This document shows, in pieces, positions 35,926 through 44,945 of a stretch of 54,523 nt of DNA. Within the stretch, counting starts at the first letter, position 1; each line of letters starts with the position of its first letter. The translations under genes and the position numbers were made by a program. The DNA is taken from contig JAFDYY010000020.1 in assembly GCA_018267195.1 (NCBI GenBank), positions 1-54,523 of the forward strand, written 5' to 3'. This stretch comes from Bacteroidota bacterium (GTDB taxonomy: Bacteria > Bacteroidota > Bacteroidia > Cytophagales > Cyclobacteriaceae). The notes below the pieces were generated by a model that worked only from the letters and a program-made list of their open reading frames with translations, had not been told where the DNA came from and did not search any database.

Positions 35926-36561
35926 ATGAAAACTAAAGTTCTTGTTCTCTGCCTGGCATTTATTTTTTCCGGCATGCAAGTTTTCGCTCAGCTCTCTAAA
36001 AAAGAGAAGAAAGAATGGAAAAAGAAAGCCAAAGAATATGCTAAAAACCCAGCTAACCTGAAAACATTAGTGGAAGCAAAACAAGCTGCCGACAATGACA
36101 ATACCCAACTGAAGGGACAGGTAGGTACACTTAACAATCAAATCAGCGACAAAAATGCAAAGATTGCTGAGTTAGAAGACCAACTTTCTAAAATGCGCAG
36201 CGACCTCACGGCCACGAAGGCGGAGTTAGCTCAGGCAAAAGCCACTCCCCCTGCACCCAACCCTATGGATTTTTCTAAGGGAGTTGTATTTAAAGTACAA
36301 ATTGGAGCCTTTAAACATAAAGACCTTTCAAAATATTTTGAGAACAACCCTAATTTCGGAGGTGAAGCCACGGACAAAGGCGAACAACGATTTACGATTG
36401 GAGTATTTCGCGACTATTGGGAAGCTGATAAATTTAAAAAATATATGCGCGAAATGGGTGTAAAAGATGCTTGGATTGTACCCTTTAAAGATGGCCAACG
36501 CGTAGAAATTAAAGATGTGTTAGAAGGCGTTGAAGCGGAAAAGGCAGGAGCATCAAAATAA
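35926..36561 (+). CDS. Secreted coiled-coil SPOR-domain protein
   Basis: A 211-residue protein: signal peptide (about 1-21, cleavage at VFA-Q), a Lys-rich helix, a coiled coil (about 60-108, ...KIAELEDQLSKMRSDL...), a short Pro/Ala linker and a C-terminal SPOR domain (VVFKVQIGAFKHKDLSKYF ... RFTIGVFRDYWEADKF). SPOR domains bind septal or denuded peptidoglycan, so a periplasmic cell-wall or division role is likely. A strong terminator follows. Confidence 0.85.
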   Translation: MKTKVLVLCLAFIFSGMQVFAQLSKKEKKEWKKKAKEYAKNPANLKTLVEAKQAADNDNTQLKGQVGTLNNQISDKNAKIAELEDQLSKMRSDLTATKAELAQAKATPPAPNPMDFSKGVVFKVQIGAFKHKDLSKYFENNPNFGGEATDKGEQRFTIGVFRDYWEADKFKKYMREMGVKDAWIVPFKDGQRVEIKDVLEGVEAEKAGASK

Positions 36562-36581
36562 AATTTATTTAAAAATAACAG

Positions 36582-36616
36582 AGGCTGTCTCGAAAATAGA
36601 GGCAGCCTTTTTTTTT
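36582..36616 (+). terminator. Intrinsic terminator after the SPOR gene
   Basis: A 10-bp stem (AGGCTGTCTC with GAGGCAGCCT, one G:T pair) around a seven-base loop is followed by nine T's. It lies twenty bases after the SPOR-gene stop codon. Confidence 0.9.
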
Positions 36617-36649
36617 ACGCGGGGTTAAAGTTTCTTTTACTTTTGCAAT

Positions 36650-37429
36650 ATGTGGAGATGGATATATATAACTGCGATCGTGTTGACTTATGAAACAAGT
36701 CAGGCCCAGGTTCGCTTATCAAAATTAGAACTAAAGCCGAACGAAAAATTCAGGTTTACCCAAACCGATATTTTGGTAGTGGATACACTCATCATGAACG
36801 ACTCCTCCTCCATTTTTTTAAACCTCGATAAGGAAGAGAATTTCATTCATGCTAAAAAAATGGTGGTAGGCAAAAATTGCACGATCACAGGCCATGCTAA
36901 AAATGGTAAAAAAGGGAAAACCGGAGAAGAAGGTTTATCGCAACGCGCTCCGTGCCGCCATGGGTTGCCCGGCAAAACAGCCGCGGCCGGTGAACAGGGG
37001 ATGAATGCCACGGCTTTATCTTTATATTTAGAGGATATGCAAATGAACGGAGTTCTCATTGTCAATCTCAATGGGGGCGATGGCGGAGCAGGAGGAAAAG
37101 GAGGGAAAGGAGGCGATGGCGGCTCGGGCACCCGTGTATGCTCGGCCGGAAACGGAGGCGATGGAGCCAATGGCGGAAACGGTGGAAACGGTGGAAATGG
37201 CGGAACATTTAATATCAGCTGTAAAAATTGCAATAACATTCATTTGCTTATGGGGCATCAACTGATTGTAAAAAACTATGGCGGTTTTGGTGGGGTTGGA
37301 GGAGAAGGAGGGCTGGGCGGTCAAGCAGGCTTGGGGCCGTTGGTCGATGGTAAAAATGGAAAACGAGGGAACGATGGCCAGCCGGCATCCGATGGAAAAG
37401 TGGGGATGGTAAACATCATACGTAATTAA
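36650..37429 (+). CDS. Secreted glycine-rich, collagen-like protein
   Basis: A 259-residue exported protein with a signal peptide (about 1-20, ending SQA-Q), a beta-rich domain, then a glycine-rich part with Gly-X-Y collagen-like repeats (GKKGKTGEEGL) and Gly-Gly-X runs (GGDGGAGGKGGKGG, GGNGGNGGNGG) interrupted by Cys pairs (VCS, SCKNC). The DNA contains a short tandem repeat coding GGN at about 37170-37200. A minus-7-like TACTTTTG lies at 36638-36645 just before the start. No function is known; surface or matrix roles are common for such proteins. Its stop codon directly abuts the start of recJ, so the two are co-transcribed, an odd pairing of a surface protein with a DNA repair exonuclease. 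Confidence 0.82.
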   Translation: MWRWIYITAIVLTYETSQAQVRLSKLELKPNEKFRFTQTDILVVDTLIMNDSSSIFLNLDKEENFIHAKKMVVGKNCTITGHAKNGKKGKTGEEGLSQRAPCRHGLPGKTAAAGEQGMNATALSLYLEDMQMNGVLIVNLNGGDGGAGGKGGKGGDGGSGTRVCSAGNGGDGANGGNGGNGGNGGTFNISCKNCNNIHLLMGHQLIVKNYGGFGGVGGEGGLGGQAGLGPLVDGKNGKRGNDGQPASDGKVGMVNIIRN

Positions 37430-39130
37430 ATGGAAAAACGATGGCTTTATAACCCGGAGCCACGCCCGGAAGAAATAAGTGAACTGAGCCAAAAGCTAAA
37501 CATCAATTCACAACTTACCACACTATTGTGGCAACGGGGTTTTCGCGATTTTGAAACCGCTAAAGATTTTTTTAGACCCTCGCTCGCACATTTGCACGAT
37601 CCATTTTTAATGAAAGACATGCAACAGGCTGTGCTCCGATTAAAGAACGCGATTGACAATCAAGAGAAAATTTTAGTCTATGGCGACTACGATGTAGATG
37701 GCACCACCGCAGTAAGCGTGGTGTATAGTTATTTAAAAAATTTTTATGAGCCTTGTCACTATTATATCCCCGATCGTTATGCCGAAGGATATGGTGTTTC
37801 GGAGGCAGGCATACGGTGGGCAGAAGAAAATGGATATTCGCTGATTATTGCACTGGATCTGGGCATCAAGTCGGCCGATATGGTAACCTTGGCATCGCAT
37901 AAAGGCATAGACTTTATCATCTGCGATCACCACCTGCCCGGAGGCAAAATACCCAATGCCGTTGCGGTTTTAGATCCTAAACGCGAAGATTGTTTGTATC
38001 CGTTTAAAGAACTGAGTGGCTGCGGGCTGGGGTTTAAATTACTTCAGGCCTTTGCCCAAAAATTCAGAGACGAACAAGAAGTGTATGATTATCTGGATCT
38101 GGTGGCCGTGAGTATTGCCTCTGATATTGTGCCCATAACAGGCGAGAACAGAATACTGGCCTATTTTGGTTTACAAAAACTAAACCAACAACCCCGGCCT
38201 GGTCTGGCAGCGTTAAAAGAAACAGCTGCCGTAAAAAATGAAATGGATATATCTACTGTTGTTTTTACGTTGGGGCCAAGAATCAATGCCGCAGGCCGCG
38301 TAGCGCATGCCCATGCAGCCGTAGAGTTGCTGATCTCTAAAACAGAAAATGAAGCCAAAGCACTGGCAGAAAAAATAAACATTAAAAACGATTTACGCAG
38401 AGAATACGACCTGTCTATTACCGAGGAGGCTATTGGTATGATAGAAAACGATGAGACTTTGCGCAAGGCCAAAAGTACCGTGCTTTTTAAAAACACCTGG
38501 CACAAAGGAGTGATTGGTATTGTAGCGGCACGTTGTGTAGAAAAATATTATCGCCCCACCATCATACTTACCGAATCGAATGAAAAAGTTACAGGCTCGG
38601 CCCGCAGCATTAAAGATTTTGACCTGTATAAGGCACTGGAAAGTTGCAGCGAATTTTTAGAAAAATACGGAGGCCATAAATATGCGGCCGGACTTACACT
38701 AGAGAAGCAAAACGTGCCGGCTTTTCAAAAAAAATTTGAAGAAGTGGTATCTTCTTCCATTACTGAAGAAATGAAAACGCCTTTGGTAGAAATTGATCTG
38801 GTTATTTCATTAAAATCAATTACTCCTAAATTCATTAACATTATTAAACAAATGGCTCCGTTTGGCCCGGAGAACCAACGCCCTGTATTTGAGGCAAGGA
38901 ATTTGCAAGTAGTTAATTCATTGTCCACTTTTAAAGACAAACACGTGCGCTTTTTGGTAGGGCAGACAGGGAATGAGGTCGTTTTTCAAACGATAGGATT
39001 TGATCAGGCTCAACACTATTCGCGATTAGCAGCAGGAGACTCGTTTCGAATGGTTTTCAGTATTGAAGAAAACCTGTATAATGGAGTGGTATCGGTTCAG
39101 TTGCGCATTCGGGATATTAAATTTGATTGA
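37430..39130 (+). CDS. recJ: Single-stranded-DNA-specific exonuclease RecJ
   Basis: RecJ degrades 5' single-stranded ends in recombination and mismatch repair. The 566-residue product has the DHH phosphoesterase motifs YGDYDVDG (84-91) and CDHHLPGG (166-169 for the DHH), then the DHHA1 domain with GSARSIKDFDLYKAL and GGHKYAAG, and a C-terminal OB-fold. Length and order match the family. It begins at the base after the stop of the glycine-rich gene and is followed after 30 bases by lptB. Confidence 0.96.
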   Translation: MEKRWLYNPEPRPEEISELSQKLNINSQLTTLLWQRGFRDFETAKDFFRPSLAHLHDPFLMKDMQQAVLRLKNAIDNQEKILVYGDYDVDGTTAVSVVYSYLKNFYEPCHYYIPDRYAEGYGVSEAGIRWAEENGYSLIIALDLGIKSADMVTLASHKGIDFIICDHHLPGGKIPNAVAVLDPKREDCLYPFKELSGCGLGFKLLQAFAQKFRDEQEVYDYLDLVAVSIASDIVPITGENRILAYFGLQKLNQQPRPGLAALKETAAVKNEMDISTVVFTLGPRINAAGRVAHAHAAVELLISKTENEAKALAEKINIKNDLRREYDLSITEEAIGMIENDETLRKAKSTVLFKNTWHKGVIGIVAARCVEKYYRPTIILTESNEKVTGSARSIKDFDLYKALESCSEFLEKYGGHKYAAGLTLEKQNVPAFQKKFEEVVSSSITEEMKTPLVEIDLVISLKSITPKFINIIKQMAPFGPENQRPVFEARNLQVVNSLSTFKDKHVRFLVGQTGNEVVFQTIGFDQAQHYSRLAAGDSFRMVFSIEENLYNGVVSVQLRIRDIKFD

Positions 39131-39160
39131 ATAAAAAGAAAAAGAATCTGGAATATCAAC

Positions 39161-39907
39161 ATGATTTTACAAGCCGAAAACCTGATTAAAAAATATAAGA
39201 AACGCACGGTCGTAAATAACGTTTCGGTAAAAGTAGAACAAGGCGAAATTGTAGGGCTGCTGGGGCCAAACGGTGCCGGAAAAACCACGAGCTTTTATAT
39301 GATTGTGGGCCTCATTAAACCTAACGAAGGGAAAATTTTTTTAGATACTGAAAATGTTACCGGCTTGCCCATGTACCAGCGGGCCAAACGCGGCATAGGA
39401 TACTTGGCCCAAGAGGCTTCGGTATTCAGAAAATTGAGCGTAGAAGAAAATATTATGGCTCCGCTTGAAATGCGCGACATCCCCAAAAAAGAAAGGAAAG
39501 AAAAAGTAGAAAAATTATTAGAAGAATTTAGCCTTACCCATGTACGCAAAAATTTGGGCATGGTACTATCGGGGGGCGAAAGAAGAAGAACCGAAATAGC
39601 CCGGGCACTGGCCGTAGATCCCAAATTTGTTTTGCTAGACGAGCCTTTTGCCGGGGTAGATCCGATTGCCGTTGAAGAAATTCAGGGCATTGTAGCACGA
39701 CTCAAAAAAAAGAATATTGGCATTCTGATTAGCGACCACAACGTAGATGAAACGCTGGCCATTACCGACCGGGCTTATTTAATGGTAGAAGGAAAACTTT
39801 TTAAAGCCGGTACAGCGCAGGAACTGGCCGATGACCCGCTGGTGCGCAAAGTATACCTGGGGCAAAATTTTCAATTACGAAGGGCGAATATAGAAGTACA
39901 GTCGTAA
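39161..39907 (+). CDS. lptB: Lipopolysaccharide export ABC ATPase LptB
   Basis: ATPase that powers extraction of LPS from the inner membrane by LptFG. The 248-residue product shows Walker A GPNGAGKT (35-42), the signature LSGGE (136-140), Walker B FVLLDEP (D160, E161) and the H-loop ISDHNVDE. The [18 protein letters not shown] segment is characteristic of LptB among ABC proteins. LptF, LptG and the other Lpt genes are not in the window. Confidence 0.95.
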   Translation: MILQAENLIKKYKKRTVVNNVSVKVEQGEIVGLLGPNGAGKTTSFYMIVGLIKPNEGKIFLDTENVTGLPMYQRAKRGIGYLAQEASVFRKLSVEENIMAPLEMRDIPKKERKEKVEKLLEEFSLTHVRKNLGMVLSGGERRRTEIARALAVDPKFVLLDEPFAGVDPIAVEEIQGIVARLKKKNIGILISDHNVDETLAITDRAYLMVEGKLFKAGTAQELADDPLVRKVYLGQNFQLRRANIEVQS

Positions 39908-39982
39908 GTGCTTTTTTTTTCTTTTTCTCACTTTTTCAGTTAGTGATTGCGGCTGAGGGGCTTTACTTTTGAGGTTTGCATT

Positions 39983-41494
39983 ATGCAGATTCTCAACTCC
40001 ATACTGACTTGGGTAATGAAAAAGCGCATTCACCAGATTGAGCTTTTTATGAAATACCCGCACGAGGTGCAGGAAGAAGTGCTGAAGCGGCTGCTCAGCA
40101 CGGCAGCCTTTACCGAGTTTGGAACCCGCCACGCTTTTGCCGACATCGTTAACTACGAAGATTTTAAGAAGCAAGTTCCGGTTCATACCTACGAACAGAT
40201 TTTTCCCTACATCGAACGGCTGATGCGGGGCGAGCAAAATGTACTGTGGCCCAGCGAAATAAAATGGTTTGCCAAATCCAGCGGCACCACCAATGCCCGC
40301 AGTAAGTTTATCCCGGTTTCAGCAGAGGCAATAGAAGAATGTCATTTTAAAGGAGGGAAAGACCTGCTCTCCATTTACGTAAATAACTATCCGGACACAA
40401 AAATATTTGATGGCAAGGGGTTGGCCATTGGTGGCAGCTATCAGGTAAATGAATTCGATTCTTCTTCTTCCTCGCATTATGGCGATGTATCGGCCGTGAT
40501 CATGCAAAACCTGCCGCCCTGGGCCGAGTTTATTCGCACCCCCAGTCTGGAGTTGGCGCTGATGAGTAACTGGGAAGAAAAAATTGATAAGATAGCCGCC
40601 AGCACCTCAAAAGTAAATGTGGCGCACATTTCAGGCGTGCCCACCTGGACGGTGCTATTGTTGCAGCGCATTTTGGAACTTGAAAAGAAAAACAACATTC
40701 TGGAAGTGTGGCCCAACCTGGAAGTGTTTTTCCACGGAGCGGTAGCCTTTAAACCTTACAAAAATTTATTTCGATCCATCATTCCGTCCGACCAGATGCG
40801 CTATTGGGAAACCTACAATGCAAGTGAAGGATTTTTTGGAATACAAGATCGCAAAGATTCAGACGAACTTTTGCTGATGCTGGATTATGGCGTGTTCTAT
40901 GAATTTATACCCATAGAAGAATGGGGCAAAGAATACCCTGATGCCATCAGCCTTGCAGAAGTAGAGTTGGGAAAAAACTATGCTGTGGTAATTACCACCA
41001 ATGCCGGGTTATGGCGCTATCATATTGGCGACACGGTAAAATTTACCAGCCTTTCTCCATACCGCATCAAAATATCGGGACGGACTAAACATTTTATCAA
41101 TGCCTTTGGCGAAGAAGTGATTATAGAAAATGCCGATGCTGCCATATCGTATGCGTGCGAGCAAACCCACGCAGTGATTGATAATTACACGGCTGCTCCG
41201 ATCTATTTTGAAAAATCGAAACGGGGCGGACACGAATGGATTGTAGAATTTAAAAAACAACCCGAAAACATGGAGCGGTTTGCCACCGCATTAGATGAAA
41301 TGTTGCGCAAAGTAAATTCGGATTACGATGCTAAGCGAGCGCACAACATTGCGCTGATCGCGCCCAAAGTGCACAACGTGCCCGAAGGAACATTTTACAA
41401 CTGGATGAAAAGGCGCGGCAAATTAGGCGGCCAAAACAAAGTACCCCGCCTCAGCAACTCGCGCGAATACGTAGAAGATATTTTGCTGATGTAA
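39983..41494 (+). CDS. GH3-family acyl-adenylate/amido-synthetase-like protein
   Basis: A 503-residue protein of the family named for the plant auxin-responsive GH3 enzymes, which adenylate carboxylic acids and join them to amino acids. The ATP motif SSGTTNARSKFIP (99-111), the YNASEGFFGIQ loop and the C-terminal hinge GRTKHFINAFGEEV are present. The ATG at 39983 is chosen; an upstream in-frame start at 39947 would pre-empt a minus-7-like TACTTTTG at 39964-39971. Bacterial members are common in Bacteroidota, but their substrate is unknown. Convergent with the acyl-CoA dehydrogenase gene. Confidence 0.88.
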   Translation: MQILNSILTWVMKKRIHQIELFMKYPHEVQEEVLKRLLSTAAFTEFGTRHAFADIVNYEDFKKQVPVHTYEQIFPYIERLMRGEQNVLWPSEIKWFAKSSGTTNARSKFIPVSAEAIEECHFKGGKDLLSIYVNNYPDTKIFDGKGLAIGGSYQVNEFDSSSSSHYGDVSAVIMQNLPPWAEFIRTPSLELALMSNWEEKIDKIAASTSKVNVAHISGVPTWTVLLLQRILELEKKNNILEVWPNLEVFFHGAVAFKPYKNLFRSIIPSDQMRYWETYNASEGFFGIQDRKDSDELLLMLDYGVFYEFIPIEEWGKEYPDAISLAEVELGKNYAVVITTNAGLWRYHIGDTVKFTSLSPYRIKISGRTKHFINAFGEEVIIENADAAISYACEQTHAVIDNYTAAPIYFEKSKRGGHEWIVEFKKQPENMERFATALDEMLRKVNSDYDAKRAHNIALIAPKVHNVPEGTFYNWMKRRGKLGGQNKVPRLSNSREYVEDILLM

Positions 41495-41514
41495 ATTATG
41501 TACTACCCTTTTTT

Positions 41515-43305
41515 TTAAAACGGATACTCTCCTTTTTCAATTACATAGTTTGCCACTTTACGTCTGGCCTCCTTTAAGTTATAAGGTTCTATTTTGGTAA
41601 AACGTTTCAGGCCGAGCATCATCAGCCGCAGCTCATCTCCGGTAGCAAAGGCATACACGGCCTGCTTGCCCGAGTAGGCGGTTTTTTCAACGGCTTCGTG
41701 CAGGTAAATCATCGCCATTTCTTTTTGTATGTCGCATGCCTTTTCTCCCTGTTTACTAATAAGTTTTTCTACCCGCAGCAGCACCGACTCGGCCACATAA
41801 ATTTCGATGAGCATATCGGCCAGGCTCATAATCACCTCCTGTTCGTCCGAGAGCTTCATCATAAATTTTTGTACGGCCGCCCCGGCTATTACCAGTCCGG
41901 CTTTTTTCAGGTTGGCTAGCACTTTTTTCTCTTTTACAAAAACGCCTTCTTCCTCGCTGGCGCCAAAATCGGGAATAGACATCAGTTCTTTTTGCACGGC
42001 CATGGCGGGTGTCATCAAATCTAAAGAACCCTTCATGGCGCGCTTCATCAGCATATCGATGGTGAGCAGGCGGTTAATTTCGTTGGTGCCTTCAAAAATT
42101 CTGTTAATGCGGGCATCGCGGTAGGCGCGGTCCATCGGGCCTTCGGCCGAGAAGCCCATCCCTCCGTATATCTGCACGCCTTCATCTGTTACATAATCTA
42201 ACACTTCCGAGCCGTGTACTTTTAAGATGGCACACTCAATGGCAAATTCTTCCAGAGATTTCAGCCTTGCTTTAGCCGAATCAAGTCCGGTAGCAATCAA
42301 GGCCCGATAGGTATCGTCTATATTTTGTGAGGCGCGATAGTGGGCCGACTCGCTGACAAATATTTTGGTGGTCATCTCGGCCAGTTTGTGTTTGATGGCC
42401 CCGAATGTGGCCAGCGGAACGCCAAACTGTTTGCGTTCTTTAGCATATTTAACGGCTTGGCTTACCGTTGCTTTCGACCCGCCAATGGCGGCAATGCCCA
42501 ACTTAATACGCCCGATATTTAAAATATTTACCGCAATCTTAAATCCGTTTTCCCGCTCGCTCAGTAAATTTTCAGCCGGCACTTTGCAGTCGTTAAAAAA
42601 GATTTGCCGGGTAGAGGAGCCTTTAATACCCATCTTCTTTTCTTCTTCGTTCATGGTAATGCCGCCAAATGTTTTTTCTACGATAAAAGCGCTGAGGTTT
42701 TTGTCGTTGTCTATTTTGGCAAACACCACAAACACATCGGCAAATCCACCGTTGGTAATCCACATCTTTTGCCCGTTAATAAGGTAATGTTTTCCATCGG
42801 CCGTTAATACGGCTTTGGTTTTTCCGCTATTGGCATCTGAGCCCGAATCGGGTTCGGTCAGGCAATACGAGGCTTTCCATTCGCCCGTAGCCAGCTTGGG
42901 GATGTATTTTTTCTTTTGTGTTTCGTTGCCATAGTACAAAATGGGCAATGTGCCAATGCCGGTGTGGGCCGAGAGCGCTACTGCTACCGAGTGGCCGGCA
43001 CCGATTACCTCGGCCACCAGCATGGTGGTGTTAAAATCCATACCAAACCCACCTAGTTCCTGTGGCACGGATGTGCCGAGCAGCCCCAGTTCTCCGGCTT
43101 TGTCTAAGATAGACGGCATAATTTTGGGGTCTTTCATCGAGTCAATGTCGTTAAGCCGGGGTGTTACTTCTTTGGCCAGAAAGTCTTCGCACTGCTGCTT
43201 AATCATGCGTTGCTCTTCGTTGAATTCTTCGGGAATGAAAATATCTTGTGTCCGTGTTTCTTTAATGAGGAACTCGCCTCCTTTGATTGTTGATTTAGTT
43301 TCCAT
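41515..43305 (-). CDS. Acyl-CoA dehydrogenase
   Basis: First step of fatty-acid beta-oxidation: introduces the trans-2 double bond using FAD. The 596-residue product has the classic core (TEPDSGSDANSG, WITNGGFADVFVVF, the catalytic-loop region YGGMGFSAEGPMDRAYRDA, and RIFEGTNEINRL) plus a C-terminal extension of about 190 residues that is common in Bacteroidota versions. It is the last gene of the fad operon, downstream of the four-helix-bundle insertion. Confidence 0.95.
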   Translation of the reverse strand: METKSTIKGGEFLIKETRTQDIFIPEEFNEEQRMIKQQCEDFLAKEVTPRLNDIDSMKDPKIMPSILDKAGELGLLGTSVPQELGGFGMDFNTTMLVAEVIGAGHSVAVALSAHTGIGTLPILYYGNETQKKKYIPKLATGEWKASYCLTEPDSGSDANSGKTKAVLTADGKHYLINGQKMWITNGGFADVFVVFAKIDNDKNLSAFIVEKTFGGITMNEEEKKMGIKGSSTRQIFFNDCKVPAENLLSERENGFKIAVNILNIGRIKLGIAAIGGSKATVSQAVKYAKERKQFGVPLATFGAIKHKLAEMTTKIFVSESAHYRASQNIDDTYRALIATGLDSAKARLKSLEEFAIECAILKVHGSEVLDYVTDEGVQIYGGMGFSAEGPMDRAYRDARINRIFEGTNEINRLLTIDMLMKRAMKGSLDLMTPAMAVQKELMSIPDFGASEEEGVFVKEKKVLANLKKAGLVIAGAAVQKFMMKLSDEQEVIMSLADMLIEIYVAESVLLRVEKLISKQGEKACDIQKEMAMIYLHEAVEKTAYSGKQAVYAFATGDELRLMMLGLKRFTKIEPYNLKEARRKVANYVIEKGEYPF

Positions 43306-43309
43306 AATG

Positions 43310-43709
43310 TAAGTCTTGAGATATTAGATATGAGAATTGAGATTAGTTTTGAGATAATTTTTGTTGTAGCGTATAATTTATTTTTTGTAGTTGATTGAGT
43401 TCATCAAGAACTAAATTAACACGTTCATCTAATAGATTAAATTTTCTACTAAGCATGAGTTGCGTTTGCAGTTCGTATGATGAGCCATTAGAGATTCCTA
43501 AGAAGTGAACAAATTCTTTATCTGAATTTCGTCCCGCTCCTTCGGCAACGTTAGAGACTACAGATACAGCCACTCTTCTGATTTGAGAAGTTAAGCCATA
43601 TTTTTCTTCCTTAGGAAAATCAGCAGTTAAGCGATAAACTTCTGTTACAATGTCCATCGCTTTATGCCAAACTTTTAGCTTCTTTAGATTGTGCATCTCT
43701 CAAGTCTTA
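43310..43709. mobile_element. Candidate 400-bp unit carrying a four-helix-bundle gene
   Basis: The four-helix-bundle gene is bracketed by 12-base sequences in inverted orientation, TAAGTCTTGAGA at 43310-43321 and TCTCAAGTCTTA at 43698-43709, matching at 11 of 12 positions. Both ends lie in low-complexity GAGAT-rich sequence. It interrupts an operon of otherwise contiguous fatty-acid genes. No transposase is encoded, so it would be mobilised in trans. Confidence 0.45.
43343..43696 (-). CDS. Four-helix-bundle (S23/TIGR02436) protein
   Basis: A 117-residue helical protein. The segment KVWHKAMDIVTEVYRL and the following GLTSQIRRVAVSVVSNVAEGAGR are diagnostic of the S23-like family first found in 23S rRNA intervening sequences. 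Function unknown. Such genes are scattered between unrelated genes in Bacteroidota and behave like cargo of small mobile elements. It sits between thiolase and acyl-CoA dehydrogenase with 32 and 37 bases on each side. Confidence 0.92.
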   Translation of the reverse strand: MHNLKKLKVWHKAMDIVTEVYRLTADFPKEEKYGLTSQIRRVAVSVVSNVAEGAGRNSDKEFVHFLGISNGSSYELQTQLMLSRKFNLLDERVNLVLDELNQLQKINYTLQQKLSQN

Positions 43710-43728
43710 AATCTCTCTACTCAAATCT

Positions 43729-44901
43729 TTATAACAATTCATAAATCCCCGCTACTCCCTGCCCACCGCCCACACATGCCGTTACCATTCCGTATTTTTT
43801 CTTTTGTCGCCTCAGTTCATTGAATATTTGCACCGACAAGCGCGCACCGGTAGAACCGAGCGCATGCCCCACGGCAATGGCTCCGCCATTTACGTTCAGT
43901 TTTTTTCTATCGATACCCAACTCCCTTACCACCGCCAACGACTGCGCTGCAAAGGCTTCGTTGAGTTCAATCAAATCAATATCATCTAATTTTTTCCCTG
44001 CATTCTTCAATGCTTTAGGAACAGCCGCTACCGGGCCAATGCCCATGATGCGCGGATCTACACCGGCTGTGGCATAGCTTACCATGCGTGCTATCGGCTT
44101 TAAGTTCAGTTGCTTGATCAGGCGCTCACTCATCACCATGACGAACGCAGCCCCATCCGATGTTTGCGAGGAGTTGCCGGCCGTTACGGTTCCTCCGGCA
44201 GCAAAAACAGGCTTCAACTTGGCTAACCCTTCGGTGGTTGTGTCAGCCCGGATGCCTTCATCGGTAGCAACAATAAATTCGCGGGTTTTCTTTTTCATGT
44301 TTTCGTCCACATACACTTCTTTCACGGTAATAGGTACTACCTCCTCTTTAAATTTTCCGGCTTTCCAGGCGGCAGCGGCTTTCATGTGCGATTCGTACGA
44401 AAACTGATCTTGTTCTTCGCGCGAAATTTTAAACTGCTTAGAAACTTCTTCGGCTGTTAACCCCATGCTGGTATAGTAGGTAGGATGGTCTTTTGCAATT
44501 TCATAATTCAGCGCGGTTTTAAAACCCATCACCGGCACTAGCGACATAGATTCGGTGCCGCCTGCAATAATAATATCAGCTTGCCCGGCTTGTATGCGCT
44601 GGCTGGCAATCGCAATGGTTTCGATGCCCGACCCGCAATAGCGGTTTACGATCATGCCCGGATTATCTATGCCAAGCGATAACAAGGCGATCATGCGGCC
44701 CATCTGCATCCCTTGGTCTGCCTCGGGCACCGCATTACCTACGATGAGGTCGTCTACCATTTTGTTTTCTACACCAGGCACCGATTTGATCAGGTGTTTA
44801 ATTACGTCAGCCGCAAGGTCGTCAGGACGAGTGAAACGGAACCCTCCTTTTTTTGCTTTACCCACCCCTGTGCGAAAGCCGGCTACTATATATGCGTCCA
44901 T
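43729..44901 (-). CDS. Acetyl-CoA C-acyltransferase (3-ketoacyl-CoA thiolase)
   Basis: Last step of beta-oxidation: thiolytic cleavage of 3-ketoacyl-CoA. The 390-residue product has the nucleophile C89 (NRYCGSG), the catalytic H346 (GHALGSTGAR) and the second cysteine C376 (TACVGGGQG). Length and motifs are those of FadA/FadI-type thiolases. It lies directly after the fused hydratase/dehydrogenase gene in the operon, 44 bases downstream. Confidence 0.96.
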   Translation of the reverse strand: MDAYIVAGFRTGVGKAKKGGFRFTRPDDLAADVIKHLIKSVPGVENKMVDDLIVGNAVPEADQGMQMGRMIALLSLGIDNPGMIVNRYCGSGIETIAIASQRIQAGQADIIIAGGTESMSLVPVMGFKTALNYEIAKDHPTYYTSMGLTAEEVSKQFKISREEQDQFSYESHMKAAAAWKAGKFKEEVVPITVKEVYVDENMKKKTREFIVATDEGIRADTTTEGLAKLKPVFAAGGTVTAGNSSQTSDGAAFVMVMSERLIKQLNLKPIARMVSYATAGVDPRIMGIGPVAAVPKALKNAGKKLDDIDLIELNEAFAAQSLAVVRELGIDRKKLNVNGGAIAVGHALGSTGARLSVQIFNELRRQKKKYGMVTACVGGGQGVAGIYELL

Positions 44902-44945
44902 GTCTTTTTTGTGTTTTTTAGTTCTACTTTTTTGTCAACTGTCAA

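Noticed and set aside
36847..37239. Minus-strand proline-rich frame of 130 residues
   Set aside because: Shadow of the Gly-rich repeats (GGN and GGC codons read as Pro/Phe on the other strand); no start context or domain.
39875..40237. Minus-strand 120-residue frame over the start of the GH3 gene
   Set aside because: Antisense shadow of the lptB end and the GH3 start; no domain or promoter.
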